Assembly (NCBI GenBank): GCA_001775055.1
Contig: MFBU01000005.1
Location: 80,492 to 131,923, forward strand
From: Candidatus Curtissbacteria bacterium RIFCSPLOWO2_02_41_11
GTDB lineage: Bacteria > Patescibacteriota > Microgenomatia > Curtissbacterales > GWA2-41-24
Direction: 5' to 3'
Length of the DNA: 51,432 nt
A program made the position numbers and the translations under genes. This document shows, in pieces, positions 7,728-15,787 of this stretch (positions within the stretch are counted from its first letter, which is position 1; each line of letters starts with the position of its first letter). The notes beneath the pieces are model-generated. The model made no database searches and was not told the DNA's origin. It worked only from the letters and a program-made list of their open reading frames with translations.

Positions 7728-7828
7728 AATGCTTGCCCCTCGAAGTCAAGTGTTTACTTGACGAAGTAGGGTCAACTACGAACTATAAACTATGAACTAT
7801 GAACCACGAACTGTGAACAATGAACGGA
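7728..7828. repeat. Inverted copy of the TCAAGTG/CACTTGA palindrome plus AACTATG heptamers
   Basis: GCTTGCCCCTCGAAGTCAAG, TGTTTACTTGACGAAGTAGG, then an array of AACTACG/AACTATG/AACCACG units up to the end of prepilin 3. It separates prepilin 2 from prepilin 3. Confidence 0.85.
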
Positions 7829-7830
7829 TT

Positions 7831-9432
7831 TCACTCCGACTTCAGGCAATAGTTGAAGCCAAGTGGTGGTGGTGGATTTTCATTGATGCAATTGTCTTTC
7901 TCAGGGTCTTTGGCGTTATCAAGTTTTGCCCAAAGAGTGTAGCTTAACCTATCAGCCGAAACGCGGTAACAGTAGACGAAATAGCCTTTGGCAGTGTCGG
8001 TATTATCACAGCCAGTGGGTGGTGCTCCGACATTAACCGTTACACTATTAGAATTCGGACCACCGGGACCACTGCAGTTCAAAGTAAAAGTATTAGTGGG
8101 GTTAATTAGCGGGCCAGTGGATTCTCCAGGAGACATATTGTTTGTAGCTTTTGAGCCAGTCCAGGTTGAAGAGGCAGGGTTAGCTGAGGCAGTACAGGAA
8201 GTAGCATCAGTTGTATTCCAAGTAAGAGTAGTACTGGAATTGTAAGGGATGTTAGTTGATCCAGCAAAGATATTAACGGTAGGTGGAGCTGGTGCATGGT
8301 GATAAACTATGATCTGAATGTGATCGACGTAGGCTCTGGCATTTAAAGTTCCCTTATGGGTAGCCGTAAAGGCTACGCCAAAATTGGCTGCTCTGATATC
8401 ATCTGCTGTCCAGCTTACACCCCATGTATCAGTCGCGCCACCATAGGTTTTATAAGCGTCTGCTGTAGGCCAAAAAGTTGCAGTATCTGCATGGTCTGTA
8501 CCCTGCGGTGTGTTACCTTTGACAATCAAGACATTGCCATCGACGAAGGTAGAAGCTGTTAATGAATGTCTTTTCACCCTAACCTCAATTCCGTCAATAA
8601 TATTGCCAGAAGGGACATCGGATGAGAAATTAAAACCTGTAGCTTTAATTAAATAAGCCGTGCGATCATTAATATTGGTTGTAAAAGTTGCGAAAGCGTC
8701 ATTTGAAGAGAAGACATAAGTGTAATTTAACCAAGCCGCTACCCCCTTACTGGTGTCTTGTACTGCTGAAGTTGGATCGTGGGGGGTAGTAGCCGCCGCT
8801 AGAGCTTCTGGTGGAGTCACCAAATTTTTCAAAACCGTCTCAACTAAATCCTTAAGATTTGTCGCCAGGCGTGAGATGACAAAATTGGCGGCTTGGCTGG
8901 GGTCTTTGGGCAGTTTCTGGATATAAGGTACAAGGTCGGTAGGCAGCCAGGGGCCTGAAGGATCACCACCGGGATCCGAGGAGGTATCCGAGGGAAATTC
9001 GAGGTCGCTGGAACAGGGAGGGTGTGTCGGCGGACAGTCAGGTGGATAAAAGTCGTTGTCCTGATAGTAGAGGATTAGGTCGGATTTGATGGCGGCAAGA
9101 TCGCTTTTGCGTCTGGAGTCGCGGCCTTTATCCAGAGCGTTGTTAAAAGCAAAAGTGCCGATGGAAACAAGGGTACTGATGATTGTGATGGCCACCAGCA
9201 ATTCAATTAAGGTAAAACCGAGAATTGCTTTCCTACGCCAAGGCTTCGGATGGCAAGCTACCAGAAGCTCGATCAATGTAAATCCAAAGGATTTACAGTA
9301 TTTTGTATTTTGTATTTTTAGGCCCGCAGTCCTTAAGGACGAGGACCGCAAGCTTTGCTTATATTTAGTATTTCTGATACCAGATACTAGATACCAGATA
9401 CTAGATACTTTATGGAAGGGCATTAATTTCAT
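7831..9432 (-). CDS. Prepilin-like protein 3 with a large inserted surface domain
   Basis: 533 aa, versus about 190-215 for its two neighbours. It keeps the repeat-encoded leader, the prepilin helix GFTLIELLVAITIISTLVSIG, RDSRRKSDLAAIKSDL and QKLPKDPS, and it ends with the same C-terminal block (LSYTLWAKLDNAKDPE...NYCLK). About 300 residues are inserted between LPKDP and that block. They contain a jelly-roll-like segment and an Ig-like domain (SSTTLTWNTTDATSCTASANP). The mature prepilin motif occurs twice (FGFTLIELLVA, then LGFTLIELLVA) with an element between them. Probably a tip or adhesive minor pilin. Start ATG 9432 or 9423. Confidence 0.8.
   Translation of the reverse strand: MKLMPFHKVSSIWYLVSGIRNTKYKQSLRSSSLRTAGLKIQNTKYCKSFGFTLIELLVACHPKPWRRKAILGFTLIELLVAITIISTLVSIGTFAFNNALDKGRDSRRKSDLAAIKSDLILYYQDNDFYPPDCPPTHPPCSSDLEFPSDTSSDPGGDPSGPWLPTDLVPYIQKLPKDPSQAANFVISRLATNLKDLVETVLKNLVTPPEALAAATTPHDPTSAVQDTSKGVAAWLNYTYVFSSNDAFATFTTNINDRTAYLIKATGFNFSSDVPSGNIIDGIEVRVKRHSLTASTFVDGNVLIVKGNTPQGTDHADTATFWPTADAYKTYGGATDTWGVSWTADDIRAANFGVAFTATHKGTLNARAYVDHIQIIVYHHAPAPPTVNIFAGSTNIPYNSSTTLTWNTTDATSCTASANPASSTWTGSKATNNMSPGESTGPLINPTNTFTLNCSGPGGPNSNSVTVNVGAPPTGCDNTDTAKGYFVYCYRVSADRLSYTLWAKLDNAKDPEKDNCINENPPPPLGFNYCLKSE
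9321..9353. repeat. GGCCCGCAGTCCT/AGGACGAGGACC palindromic element
   Basis: GGCCCGCAGTCCTTAAGGAC followed by GAGGACCGCAAG. It lies inside the leader region of prepilin 3 and recurs at 34311-34343 downstream of rplL. Confidence 0.85.
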
Positions 9433-9451
9433 TGTATGTCAATTGTTACTT

Positions 9452-11731
9452 TTAAGATCCGCATCTGGGTGTTGTAAAAACACCGGTTGCTGAGGGGTAC
9501 CAGGTTGCGGCGTTGTCGCCCAAGAAATGAGTGTTAATGCGCCAGTAGTGGGGTTTTGCGGGGTCTAAGGGACCGATGCCGCCGGTGCCGGTTGTATATG
9601 AGGCACTGGAGGTATATGGAGGGTTGTTGGTACCCAAGAAAGTACCTTTGGCAAAGTTGTTGGCAAATAAACTTAGATCCAGCCACTGGGCATCAATGGT
9701 TTTGCCGCTGGCTTTTGTCCACTTAAAAATAGCATCGACTCGTCTTTGGGAATTACAGGAGAGTTGCGGAAATCCTTGAAGTTGGGCTGCTGCTATTTGT
9801 GGAGTAGGCGAAGGTGTTGGTATTGGAGTTGGCGTGGATGATGGCAGAGGTGTTGAGTTTGGTGTCGGAGTCGGTTTTGGTGTTGGAGTAGGACTAGGTG
9901 ACGGACCAGTTGATGCAATAACCGTTAAAAATGTTCTACGATATTCGCTGTTGTCGCCGAAAGTGCCGCCACCGTTATCATATTTGCTGTCGCCGTTGAG
10001 ATCCAGAACCGCCCAGATGGTGGTAGTTTGGACAGATGAAGGCGCGGTCAGTGTTTGTTGGCAATTTCCTTGGGAATTTAGAAAACAGGTAACCCATTGG
10101 CTATTGGCGGCGTTAAGAATCCAGACTTTTTTGCCGGAACAAGCAGCTGATGATGCTATTTTAACCGTAACCTTGCCGTTTACTTCAACAGGATTTGGCA
10201 AAACCGAATCAATTGCAAAGTTATCGCAGGAAGAGCTGATTGGCGTCGCTGTTGGGGTAGGTTGTGCTGATGCTGTCGGAGTCGGACTAGGTTTTTGCTC
10301 GGCGACGATACAGTCTGGAGTTGTGAACATAGCAGTTTCAGACGGATACCAAGTGAGCCAGGGATCAAACTGAAAATGGCTATTGATGCGCCAAAAGTGG
10401 GTTTTGCCGGCAGCCAATGTGCCGATTCGGCCGGTAGAACTTAGATATTGAGAGTCGGAGGATGACGGCGGATTACTGGTAGAGAGGAAAGTACCGGAGG
10501 CAAAATTATTGTTGGCAAGAGAAAGATCCAACCATTGCATGCTGAGTGTTTTATTGGTCGACGAGGCCGGAGTCCAGCTGAATTTGGCATTAACCCGGCC
10601 TTGACTATCGCAGGACATTTGAGGAGGATTGTTAATGATTGCCGCAGTTGTTTTCGGTAGCGAATTGTCCCAGTCAACCAAATAACGCCACCAGTTGTTA
10701 TATTTACCATCAGTTTGACCTTCGGCTTTTGGCAAATGGGTAAGCCACCATTTAAGAAAACCCCGATGGTCACAGCCCCAAGTGCTGCAGTTTGCGGTTT
10801 TAGTCGCGCCTGTTAAATTGGGGAAGTTATACCAATCGTCACAATCGGATGAAACAGATAGGGTGTTGGTGTAATCGTAGTGGCTGTTGACATTTGCAGG
10901 GAAATGGACGTCACCGCAGTGGGTGCCGGTTGTGGCAACCGCCGGTTGCGGATCGCCGATTTTATAATTGTAGCGCCAATATTGGCCGTCGAATTTGTCC
11001 CAGAGGGTATTGGAATTTCTCCAGGTCTCAAAAACGCTGTAGGCCATGATTGTTTCCGTTCGGTGGCCAAAATCATGGAGCATTTCAGTAACTGTGCGTT
11101 CATAGTTAAAGCCCATGACATAGACGGTTTTGCCGCAATTGGGAATATTTTCAGTATAGAGATTGAGAGATGGTCCGCGCGCATTCCACTCATAGAAACC
11201 AATGAAAGGCCCCGAAAAAAACCAGACTTCGGACATTTTGGAGTTGTTAAGAATACTGCAGATCCCAAGATCTGAAAATATTCTATTGTAATCGACAAAT
11301 GATGATGTATAGCACTTAGAGTGATCGTTTATACAATCCAGATATGACTGGTCGGTATAATCAAACCCGTTCTGAAAACTGGGAAAATCATCGACTTCTA
11401 TTTTTTGGCCAATTGAATAGGAAACGCCGCCGCCCGAAGCGTCATTGATATCCTCGATATATTGTTGGGTTAAAGTATCAGGGTTATTCCAGCCGAAAAC
11501 CGAAGTTAACTTTCGACTGCCTTTTGATTCAATAATCGGGTTGAAAATAACCAGCAGGATTTTAGATTGGATAAAAGTAGTAGTTTTGGCTCCCTTGACT
11601 TGGGGGAAGCTTAATCTTTGGCGATTGATGGTTATTAGGAGAATTACCGCTAAAAAAACAAAAGCTGCCAATGCGATGACAAATTTTAAATTGAAAATTT
11701 TAAATTGAAAATTTTTAGCAGGCAGGCTCAC
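9452..11731 (-). CDS. Large secreted or membrane-anchored protein with HxxxH motif, Pro/Thr linkers and two repeat domains
   Basis: One N-terminal membrane helix (about residues 17-34). The first third contains TEMLHDFGHRTE near residue 215, an HDxGH motif reminiscent of zinc peptidase HExxH sites, in an unfamiliar domain rich in Trp and Cys. Then come two homologous domains of about 100 aa (MSCDSQGRVNAKFSW... and LSCNSQRRVDAIFKW..., both ending TWYPS.TxxFTTP.C), separated by Pro/Thr linkers. Residues 1-16 are partly encoded by an AATTTTCAATTTAA array. A surface or secreted role is likely; protease activity is only a suggestion. Confidence 0.7.
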   Translation of the reverse strand: MSLPAKNFQFKIFNLKFVIALAAFVFLAVILLITINRQRLSFPQVKGAKTTTFIQSKILLVIFNPIIESKGSRKLTSVFGWNNPDTLTQQYIEDINDASGGGVSYSIGQKIEVDDFPSFQNGFDYTDQSYLDCINDHSKCYTSSFVDYNRIFSDLGICSILNNSKMSEVWFFSGPFIGFYEWNARGPSLNLYTENIPNCGKTVYVMGFNYERTVTEMLHDFGHRTETIMAYSVFETWRNSNTLWDKFDGQYWRYNYKIGDPQPAVATTGTHCGDVHFPANVNSHYDYTNTLSVSSDCDDWYNFPNLTGATKTANCSTWGCDHRGFLKWWLTHLPKAEGQTDGKYNNWWRYLVDWDNSLPKTTAAIINNPPQMSCDSQGRVNAKFSWTPASSTNKTLSMQWLDLSLANNNFASGTFLSTSNPPSSSDSQYLSSTGRIGTLAAGKTHFWRINSHFQFDPWLTWYPSETAMFTTPDCIVAEQKPSPTPTASAQPTPTATPISSSCDNFAIDSVLPNPVEVNGKVTVKIASSAACSGKKVWILNAANSQWVTCFLNSQGNCQQTLTAPSSVQTTTIWAVLDLNGDSKYDNGGGTFGDNSEYRRTFLTVIASTGPSPSPTPTPKPTPTPNSTPLPSSTPTPIPTPSPTPQIAAAQLQGFPQLSCNSQRRVDAIFKWTKASGKTIDAQWLDLSLFANNFAKGTFLGTNNPPYTSSASYTTGTGGIGPLDPAKPHYWRINTHFLGDNAATWYPSATGVFTTPRCGS

Positions 11732-11769
11732 AATTTAAGTGTAGAACTTGAGGTAACATTTGACAACTG

Positions 11770-11823
11770 ACAAGTGATGAGTTGGTAGTTGGTAGTTAGT
11801 AGTTGGTAGTGGGTAGTTCGTAG
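11770..11823. repeat. TAGTTGG heptamer array upstream of tRNA-Pro
   Basis: About seven units of TAGTTGG/TAGTTAG/TAGTGGG run directly into the -10 box of the tRNA-Pro promoter. Confidence 0.9.
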
Positions 11824-11829
11824 TATAAT
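11803..11829 (+). promoter_or_regulatory. Probable promoter of tRNA-Pro
   Basis: TATAAT at 11824-11829 lies 9 nt before the tRNA. The best -35-like hexamer (TTGGTA, 11803-11808, spacer 15) is part of the heptamer array, so the repeat may supply it. Confidence 0.55.
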
Positions 11830-11838
11830 TTATTTCTG

Positions 11839-11910
11839 CGGGGTGTAGTGTATCGGTAACACGCTACGTTCGGGACGTAGAGACACTGGGTTCAATTCCC
11901 AGCACCCCGA
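11839..11910 (+). tRNA. tRNA-Pro (anticodon CGG)
   Basis: Full cloverleaf: acceptor CGGGGTG/CACCCCG, D stem GTGT/ACAC, anticodon stem CTACG/CGTAG around loop TTCGGGA (anticodon CGG), T stem CTGGG/CCCAG with loop TTCAATT, discriminator A. CCA is not encoded. The 5' C of the acceptor is unusual for bacterial tRNA but pairs correctly. Confidence 0.93.
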
Positions 11911-11985
11911 CTCCCACTTCCCACTTTCGCACATCCAATGCAAATTTGACAAAAGGTTATAGGTGGATTTAAGCTAAATTTAGAG

Positions 11986-12138
11986 ATGGGTAAAAAAAGC
12001 CATAAGGTTTATCATCACGAATTCAGCTTTAGCCGTTTTATTGATGATCCTTTAATCGGATCGGCAATGATAGTTCTGGCCTTAGTTGCTTTATTTTTTT
12101 CAATTTCACAGTTTAACCAAGTTCTTTCAAGTTACTAA
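11986..12138 (+). CDS. Small single-helix membrane protein (50 aa, absent from the ORF track)
   Basis: MGKKSHKVYHHEFSFSRFID is followed by one strongly hydrophobic helix (GSAMIVLALVALFFSISQF) and a short tail ending at TAA 12136-12138. It stops 5 nt before the next gene, which is also a single-helix membrane protein, so the two are probably cotranscribed. A TTGACA lies at 11945-11950. Family not recognised. Confidence 0.6.
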   Translation: MGKKSHKVYHHEFSFSRFIDDPLIGSAMIVLALVALFFSISQFNQVLSSY

Positions 12139-12143
12139 TATCA

Positions 12144-12551
12144 ATGGCTATTACGGCATCTAAAATATACACTTGGGTCTTGGAAATTTCGGTAGTTGTT
12201 TTAACCTCGGCTTTGGTCTGGTTTGCCTTCGTTTATTACCCGAAAGTTGTTGACCAGTACAAATCCGGTGCGGTTTTGCCAACCAAGACTATTTATAAAC
12301 CGGTGTATGCCGAAAGTATGCAATTTCCCATCGAGACCAGTGCTTACAAAATTGTTTTTGAATCAAGATCAAATACTTATTATGCTTTTATCAACGGTGC
12401 GCGTCTTGATGAATTTGTTTTTAACAGGGATAATACCAAGCTGGCCTTGAAATCGGCATTGTCTGTAGAAAATCTTTGCAGTGTCAAAGTTATCTATGCT
12501 TCGACTCAGAAACTTGAAATTCCCGATCAGTTCCAAAACCCCGGCTGCTAA
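12144..12551 (+). CDS. Membrane-anchored protein of unknown function
   Basis: 135 aa. One N-terminal helix (about residues 12-31, VLEISVVVLTSALVWFAFVYY), then an approximately 100-residue extracellular-type domain containing YKIVFESRSNTYYAFINGARLDEF and two cysteines near the C-terminus. No family recognised. It starts 5 nt after the 50-aa membrane protein gene. Confidence 0.65.
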   Translation: MAITASKIYTWVLEISVVVLTSALVWFAFVYYPKVVDQYKSGAVLPTKTIYKPVYAESMQFPIETSAYKIVFESRSNTYYAFINGARLDEFVFNRDNTKLALKSALSVENLCSVKVIYASTQKLEIPDQFQNPGC

Positions 12552-12554
12552 AAT

Positions 12555-12614
12555 TAGTGCCTAGTGCCTAGTGCCTAGTGCCTAGTGCCTAGTGCCTAGT
12601 GGCTAGTGCCTAGT
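12555..12614. repeat. TAGTGCC heptamer array
   Basis: About eight near-perfect tandem copies of TAGTGCC (one TAGTGGC), the most uniform array in the window. No facing arm is visible nearby. Confidence 0.96.
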
Positions 12615-12632
12615 GATCTCCAATTTGATTGT

Positions 12633-12699
12633 TATATCAGCAGGTCGTACAAGGCAGTGAACCTTCGGTTCTTCATGCCAATGGCGCTTCTCTGATATA
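12633..12699. repeat. TATATCAG...CTGATATA palindromic element
   Basis: Terminal inverted repeat TATATCAG/CTGATATA around a core with internal pairing. A second copy with a different core lies at 35509-35571. Confidence 0.8.
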
Positions 12700-12765
12700 T
12701 CTTTCGTGCTAAAAATTTAATAGATTTATGGGAGCACGTAAGTTATAATTTGTTTGTTTCAACGC

Positions 12766-12839
12766 GCGCCCGTAGTTCAACTGGACAGAACAGTCGCGTC
12801 CTAAGCGATCGGTTAGAGGTTCGAGTCCTCTCGGGCGTA
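12766..12839 (+). tRNA. tRNA-Arg (anticodon CCT)
   Basis: Acceptor GCGCCCG/CGGGCGT, anticodon stem GTCGC/GCGAT (one G-T pair) around loop GTCCTAA (anticodon CCT), T stem GAGGT... with loop TTCGAGT, discriminator A. A TATAAT box at 12744-12749 lies 16 nt upstream. CCA is not encoded. Confidence 0.9.
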
Positions 12840-12845
12840 CAAGTT

Positions 12846-12940
12846 AGTATTTAGTGACTAGGGACTAGAGGCTAGGTCTAATAATTTTGGAACTAATCGC
12901 TAGTCTCTCTAAACTCTAGACGCTAATTTACTAGACGCTA
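12846..12940. repeat. Two-arm CTAGGGA/CTAGACG heptamer element
   Basis: Left arm AGTGACTAGGGACTAGAGGC and right arm CTAGTCTCTCTAAACTCTAG are inverted relative to one another around a short AT-rich loop. The sortase gene starts at its right edge. Confidence 0.85.
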
Positions 12941-12943
12941 AAA

Positions 12944-13624
12944 GTGATTGACAAAAAAGTTCTTTTAATCCGCACTGTCGGAAATTTTTTAATTCTAGGT
13001 TCAGTAACTGCCATTATTTTTACCTTTTGGCCGGTAATTTCGGCTTTTTCCAAAAATACAGTTGATAAGATCTCGGGCAAAAAATATGAGGCGGCGGCTC
13101 AGATTTCAACAACCCAGAGTTTTGGTTCTCTGTTGGGAAAGGTTGATCCCAACCTTAAAATTTTGGTACCCAAAGATCCGAATTTTTCGATAATTGTCGA
13201 AAAAATCGGGGCCGATGCAACGGTAATTGCCAATGTCGATGCTTCCAATAAGCAAGTTTATGAGGCCGCGCTCAAGCGAGGAGTCGCCCATGCCTTAGGT
13301 ACGGCCTTTCCCGGCCAACCGGGCGTGTCCTATCTTTTTGCCCATTCAACCGATACCATTTTTAATGTGCCGCGCTTTAACGCCGTTTTTTATCTTTTAA
13401 AGGATATGGAGCTGGGAGATCGGATTGTTATTTTCTTCAACGGAAAGCGCTACGATTATCTGACGGTTGAAAAGAAAATTACGGAAGCCAGCGATGTTTC
13501 CTACTTTACGATGAAAACCAGTGAGCAGATTTTGGTTCTTCAAACCTGCTATCCGCCGGGAACTACATGGAAGCGGCTTCTGGTGATTGCCAAGCCGGCT
13601 TTTGTGGCAGAAAGAATACCCTAG
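12944..13624 (+). CDS. Sortase family transpeptidase
   Basis: 226 aa with an N-terminal membrane helix (about residues 12-32) and a C-terminal sortase beta barrel. Catalytic residues are visible: His in SYLFAHSTD (near 131), Cys in LQTCYPPGTTWKRLLV (near 204) and the Arg that follows. It would join secreted proteins to a cell-surface acceptor. No clear LPxTG-type signal was found on the other surface proteins of this window. GTG 12944 is used; no ribosome site is evident. Confidence 0.88.
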   Translation: MIDKKVLLIRTVGNFLILGSVTAIIFTFWPVISAFSKNTVDKISGKKYEAAAQISTTQSFGSLLGKVDPNLKILVPKDPNFSIIVEKIGADATVIANVDASNKQVYEAALKRGVAHALGTAFPGQPGVSYLFAHSTDTIFNVPRFNAVFYLLKDMELGDRIVIFFNGKRYDYLTVEKKITEASDVSYFTMKTSEQILVLQTCYPPGTTWKRLLVIAKPAFVAERIP

Positions 13625-13666
13625 AGGTAATTTTCAATTTTTAATTTACAATTTTCAATAATGGCG

Positions 13667-14842
13667 CTATCTCAAATTAATGCTATACAAGTTTGCCGGA
13701 GTGCTTTCCGTTTGGGTCAGGGTTGTTAAGATTATCAGCCGGTCGCCGGTGGGACCGGCAAAGACGAAGCCATCCTCGAATTTGCCGGAAAATACGGTCA
13801 TGTTATTAGTCCCGTCAGTCTCAATGATCGTAACCAGGTCTTTTCTGATAATCACCAAATGATTAGAGTCCGGGTACCAAGAAACATTGACTAAGTCAGA
13901 AAAGTTCGGCAGGGTGTATTCTTTCTTATTTTTTGAATCATAAATTTTATATTTGCCTTCTTTATTTTTGAACAGAATTTTTTCCTCATCCGGCGAAAAA
14001 ATGAGGCCGGTGGGGAAGTAGTTTAGTTGGTAGTTGGTAGTTGGTAGTTGGGTAGTTTCTAGTTTCTGGTTAACTGAGGCTTCGGCGGTGGCATCCTTAA
14101 TGTTTTGGGGAAGAGTTAAGGCTTGGGTTTGGGCACGGGCGTTAATCTGATCCTGCCAAGAAGTAAGGGTTGCAGTAAGCGAGCCGGTTATATCGCGCGG
14201 TTCCTGCTCGGATTTATCAGTGTCAATGAGCAGGTTGGCCACGATCTCGTTTTTTTCATTAGTAAACTGGGCAATGACTTGTTTGGAGTCGGGACCAAAG
14301 AGAAATGTGGCCTTTGAGAAATCAAAATTAGGCTGGTTTTTGGCCAAAAGTCTGGTGTCTTGGCGGAAAGGCAATGGTGTCTGGCCCATCAAAAGAAGAT
14401 AAACCCCACCGCGTTCACCGCTAACGCCATAGACGATTTTGGCACTGTCCGGTGAAAGTGAAGGGTTGACTGCGCCGGTTGAAGTTAGCGGTTTAATCTG
14501 GGGAGCAAGTGGAAAGAGAAGAACTTTAATTTCAGTTGCCAAATCGGCCTTGACTTCGACCTCTTTTTGCCAAATAGTGTAGCCGTCTTTTTCAATTTTG
14601 ACCTTGTATATTTTGGGTTCCAGAAAGCCGATGTTGGTGTTGGTAGCCGAAGTCAATCTGTCGTCAAGATAAACCTGGGCGCCGGTGGGGATGCTTGAGG
14701 CGACAATAATGCCGGTCCTTTTAATTTGGCCGGATTTAAAATCGGGTTTAAAACCGCGGGTCCAGAAAATGGCGGCGGCAGCCAGAAGAAAAATAATGAT
14801 GGCGGCGGCGATTGAAAAGATAACCCGGTTTTTGGCAAGCAT
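13667..14842 (-). CDS. Membrane-anchored PEGA-domain protein with beta-propeller-like region
   Basis: 391 aa. N-terminal helix (about residues 8-27), PEGA domain at about 43-112 (GIIVASSIPTGAQVYLDDRLTSATNT...YKVKIEKDGY), then TolB-like segments (NPSLSPDSAKIVYG, FSPDEEKILFKNKEGKYKIY, VSWYPDSNHLVII). Probably an extracytoplasmic surface protein. About residues 264-280 (TTQLPTTNYQLNYF) are encoded by an in-frame CTACCAA array. The gene is convergent with the sortase. Confidence 0.82.
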   Translation of the reverse strand: MLAKNRVIFSIAAAIIIFLLAAAAIFWTRGFKPDFKSGQIKRTGIIVASSIPTGAQVYLDDRLTSATNTNIGFLEPKIYKVKIEKDGYTIWQKEVEVKADLATEIKVLLFPLAPQIKPLTSTGAVNPSLSPDSAKIVYGVSGERGGVYLLLMGQTPLPFRQDTRLLAKNQPNFDFSKATFLFGPDSKQVIAQFTNEKNEIVANLLIDTDKSEQEPRDITGSLTATLTSWQDQINARAQTQALTLPQNIKDATAEASVNQKLETTQLPTTNYQLNYFPTGLIFSPDEEKILFKNKEGKYKIYDSKNKKEYTLPNFSDLVNVSWYPDSNHLVIIRKDLVTIIETDGTNNMTVFSGKFEDGFVFAGPTGDRLIILTTLTQTESTPANLYSINLR

Positions 14843-14977
14843 AAAAGTCAGGGACTAGGCACTAGGGACTAGGGTTTTAGTTGGATAGCGTCTAGTAGTC
14901 CAGATTGTAACAGGGGGCTAATGACAGATCAAGGAGTAAAATGTTGATATAGAGATCTATGTATAAAGTATAGTTTG

Positions 14978-15007
14978 TTCTTGTTAATTTGACTTGAATG
15001 CTAAAAT
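14978..15007 (+). promoter_or_regulatory. Extended -10 promoter before the 250-aa secreted protein
   Basis: TGCTAAAAT at 14999-15007 forms an extended -10 (TGn + TAAAAT). A -35-like TTCTTG at 14978-14983 lies 18 nt upstream. Transcription would start only a few bases before the ATG, so the mRNA is nearly leaderless. The preceding 14843-14900 holds a CTAGGGA array. Confidence 0.5.
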
Positions 15008-15019
15008 GATTTTATTCAA

Positions 15020-15772
15020 ATGCAGGATCGGGATTTAGGCCAAAATATTTCACCCAAGAAACATCGTCCGTTTCCTCTGGTCATTCCACCTGCTCTGGCG
15101 GCAGTGGCCCTGACAGCCGCTGCCTGCGGCTTTGGCGGTGAGGAAAAAGGGCAAGGACCCCAACCAAGCCCCGTCTTACCAGTGGTTCCCGAAGCATCAG
15201 TTGCTCCCGAATTTAGCCCGACAGCAATACTTATTCTTGAGTTGACACCGACTGCAGTTGTTCAAGCCCCACCACCTTTTCCTGTCGAAACTCAACGAAA
15301 CCCCCCTGAGAAACCAGTCGTAACAGCAGCTGCTGAACTACTTCCAACAGTTGATGCGATTGCCGATTTAATAAGAAGAGGTCATCAGGATATCATCTTT
15401 ACCGAAGGACAGACAAAATATTACGAGGGTCCTGAGCAGGTAATTCAATCTTTATTAAATTGTGGGGGGCCTGATCCGTTAATTCTTCCATATACTTTTT
15501 CTGATCCTGAGGATGCATTTGTTAAAAGTGACGACCCGGTATATTTTGCAAGTGTTCTTGGTGAGTGTGATGTAGTAGGTGAGGCAACCAAGCAATGGTA
15601 TCAGCTAACCGGCAAAGAAGAGTTTTTGAAGGCTAATAGACTAATGAGAGTCTATCATAAAGCAAGGTTTGAGCAAGTTATAGCCGAAGATCCCGGTTTG
15701 CAGTCGTGGTATCCAGCCGCCGACTGGGATTTTATAGATCAAGAATTATATATTCCGCTTGCTGATCAATAA
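15020..15772 (+). CDS. Putative lipoprotein or secreted protein of unknown function
   Basis: 250 aa. Basic N-terminus, hydrophobic stretch PLVIPPALAAVALTAAAC and a possible lipobox cysteine (TAAAC near residue 34), then a Pro/Thr-rich linker and a domain of about 150 residues (IADLIRRGHQDIIFTEGQ...). No family recognised. The next gene has a similar architecture (signal, Gly/Glu-rich start, Thr/Pro linker), suggesting they work at the surface together. Confidence 0.65.
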   Translation: MQDRDLGQNISPKKHRPFPLVIPPALAAVALTAAACGFGGEEKGQGPQPSPVLPVVPEASVAPEFSPTAILILELTPTAVVQAPPPFPVETQRNPPEKPVVTAAAELLPTVDAIADLIRRGHQDIIFTEGQTKYYEGPEQVIQSLLNCGGPDPLILPYTFSDPEDAFVKSDDPVYFASVLGECDVVGEATKQWYQLTGKEEFLKANRLMRVYHKARFEQVIAEDPGLQSWYPAADWDFIDQELYIPLADQ

Positions 15773-15787
15773 TTTTTCAAGAACCCA

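Noticed and set aside
9834-10373. Plus-strand ORF of 179 aa opposite the 759-aa gene
   Set aside because: It mirrors the Pro/Thr linker codons of the minus-strand gene (VGVGVGFGVGVG pattern) and has no domain; a shadow ORF.
12555-12614. Possible CRISPR array
   Set aside because: Units are 7 nt with no spacers, and no cas genes are present; it is a simple tandem array.
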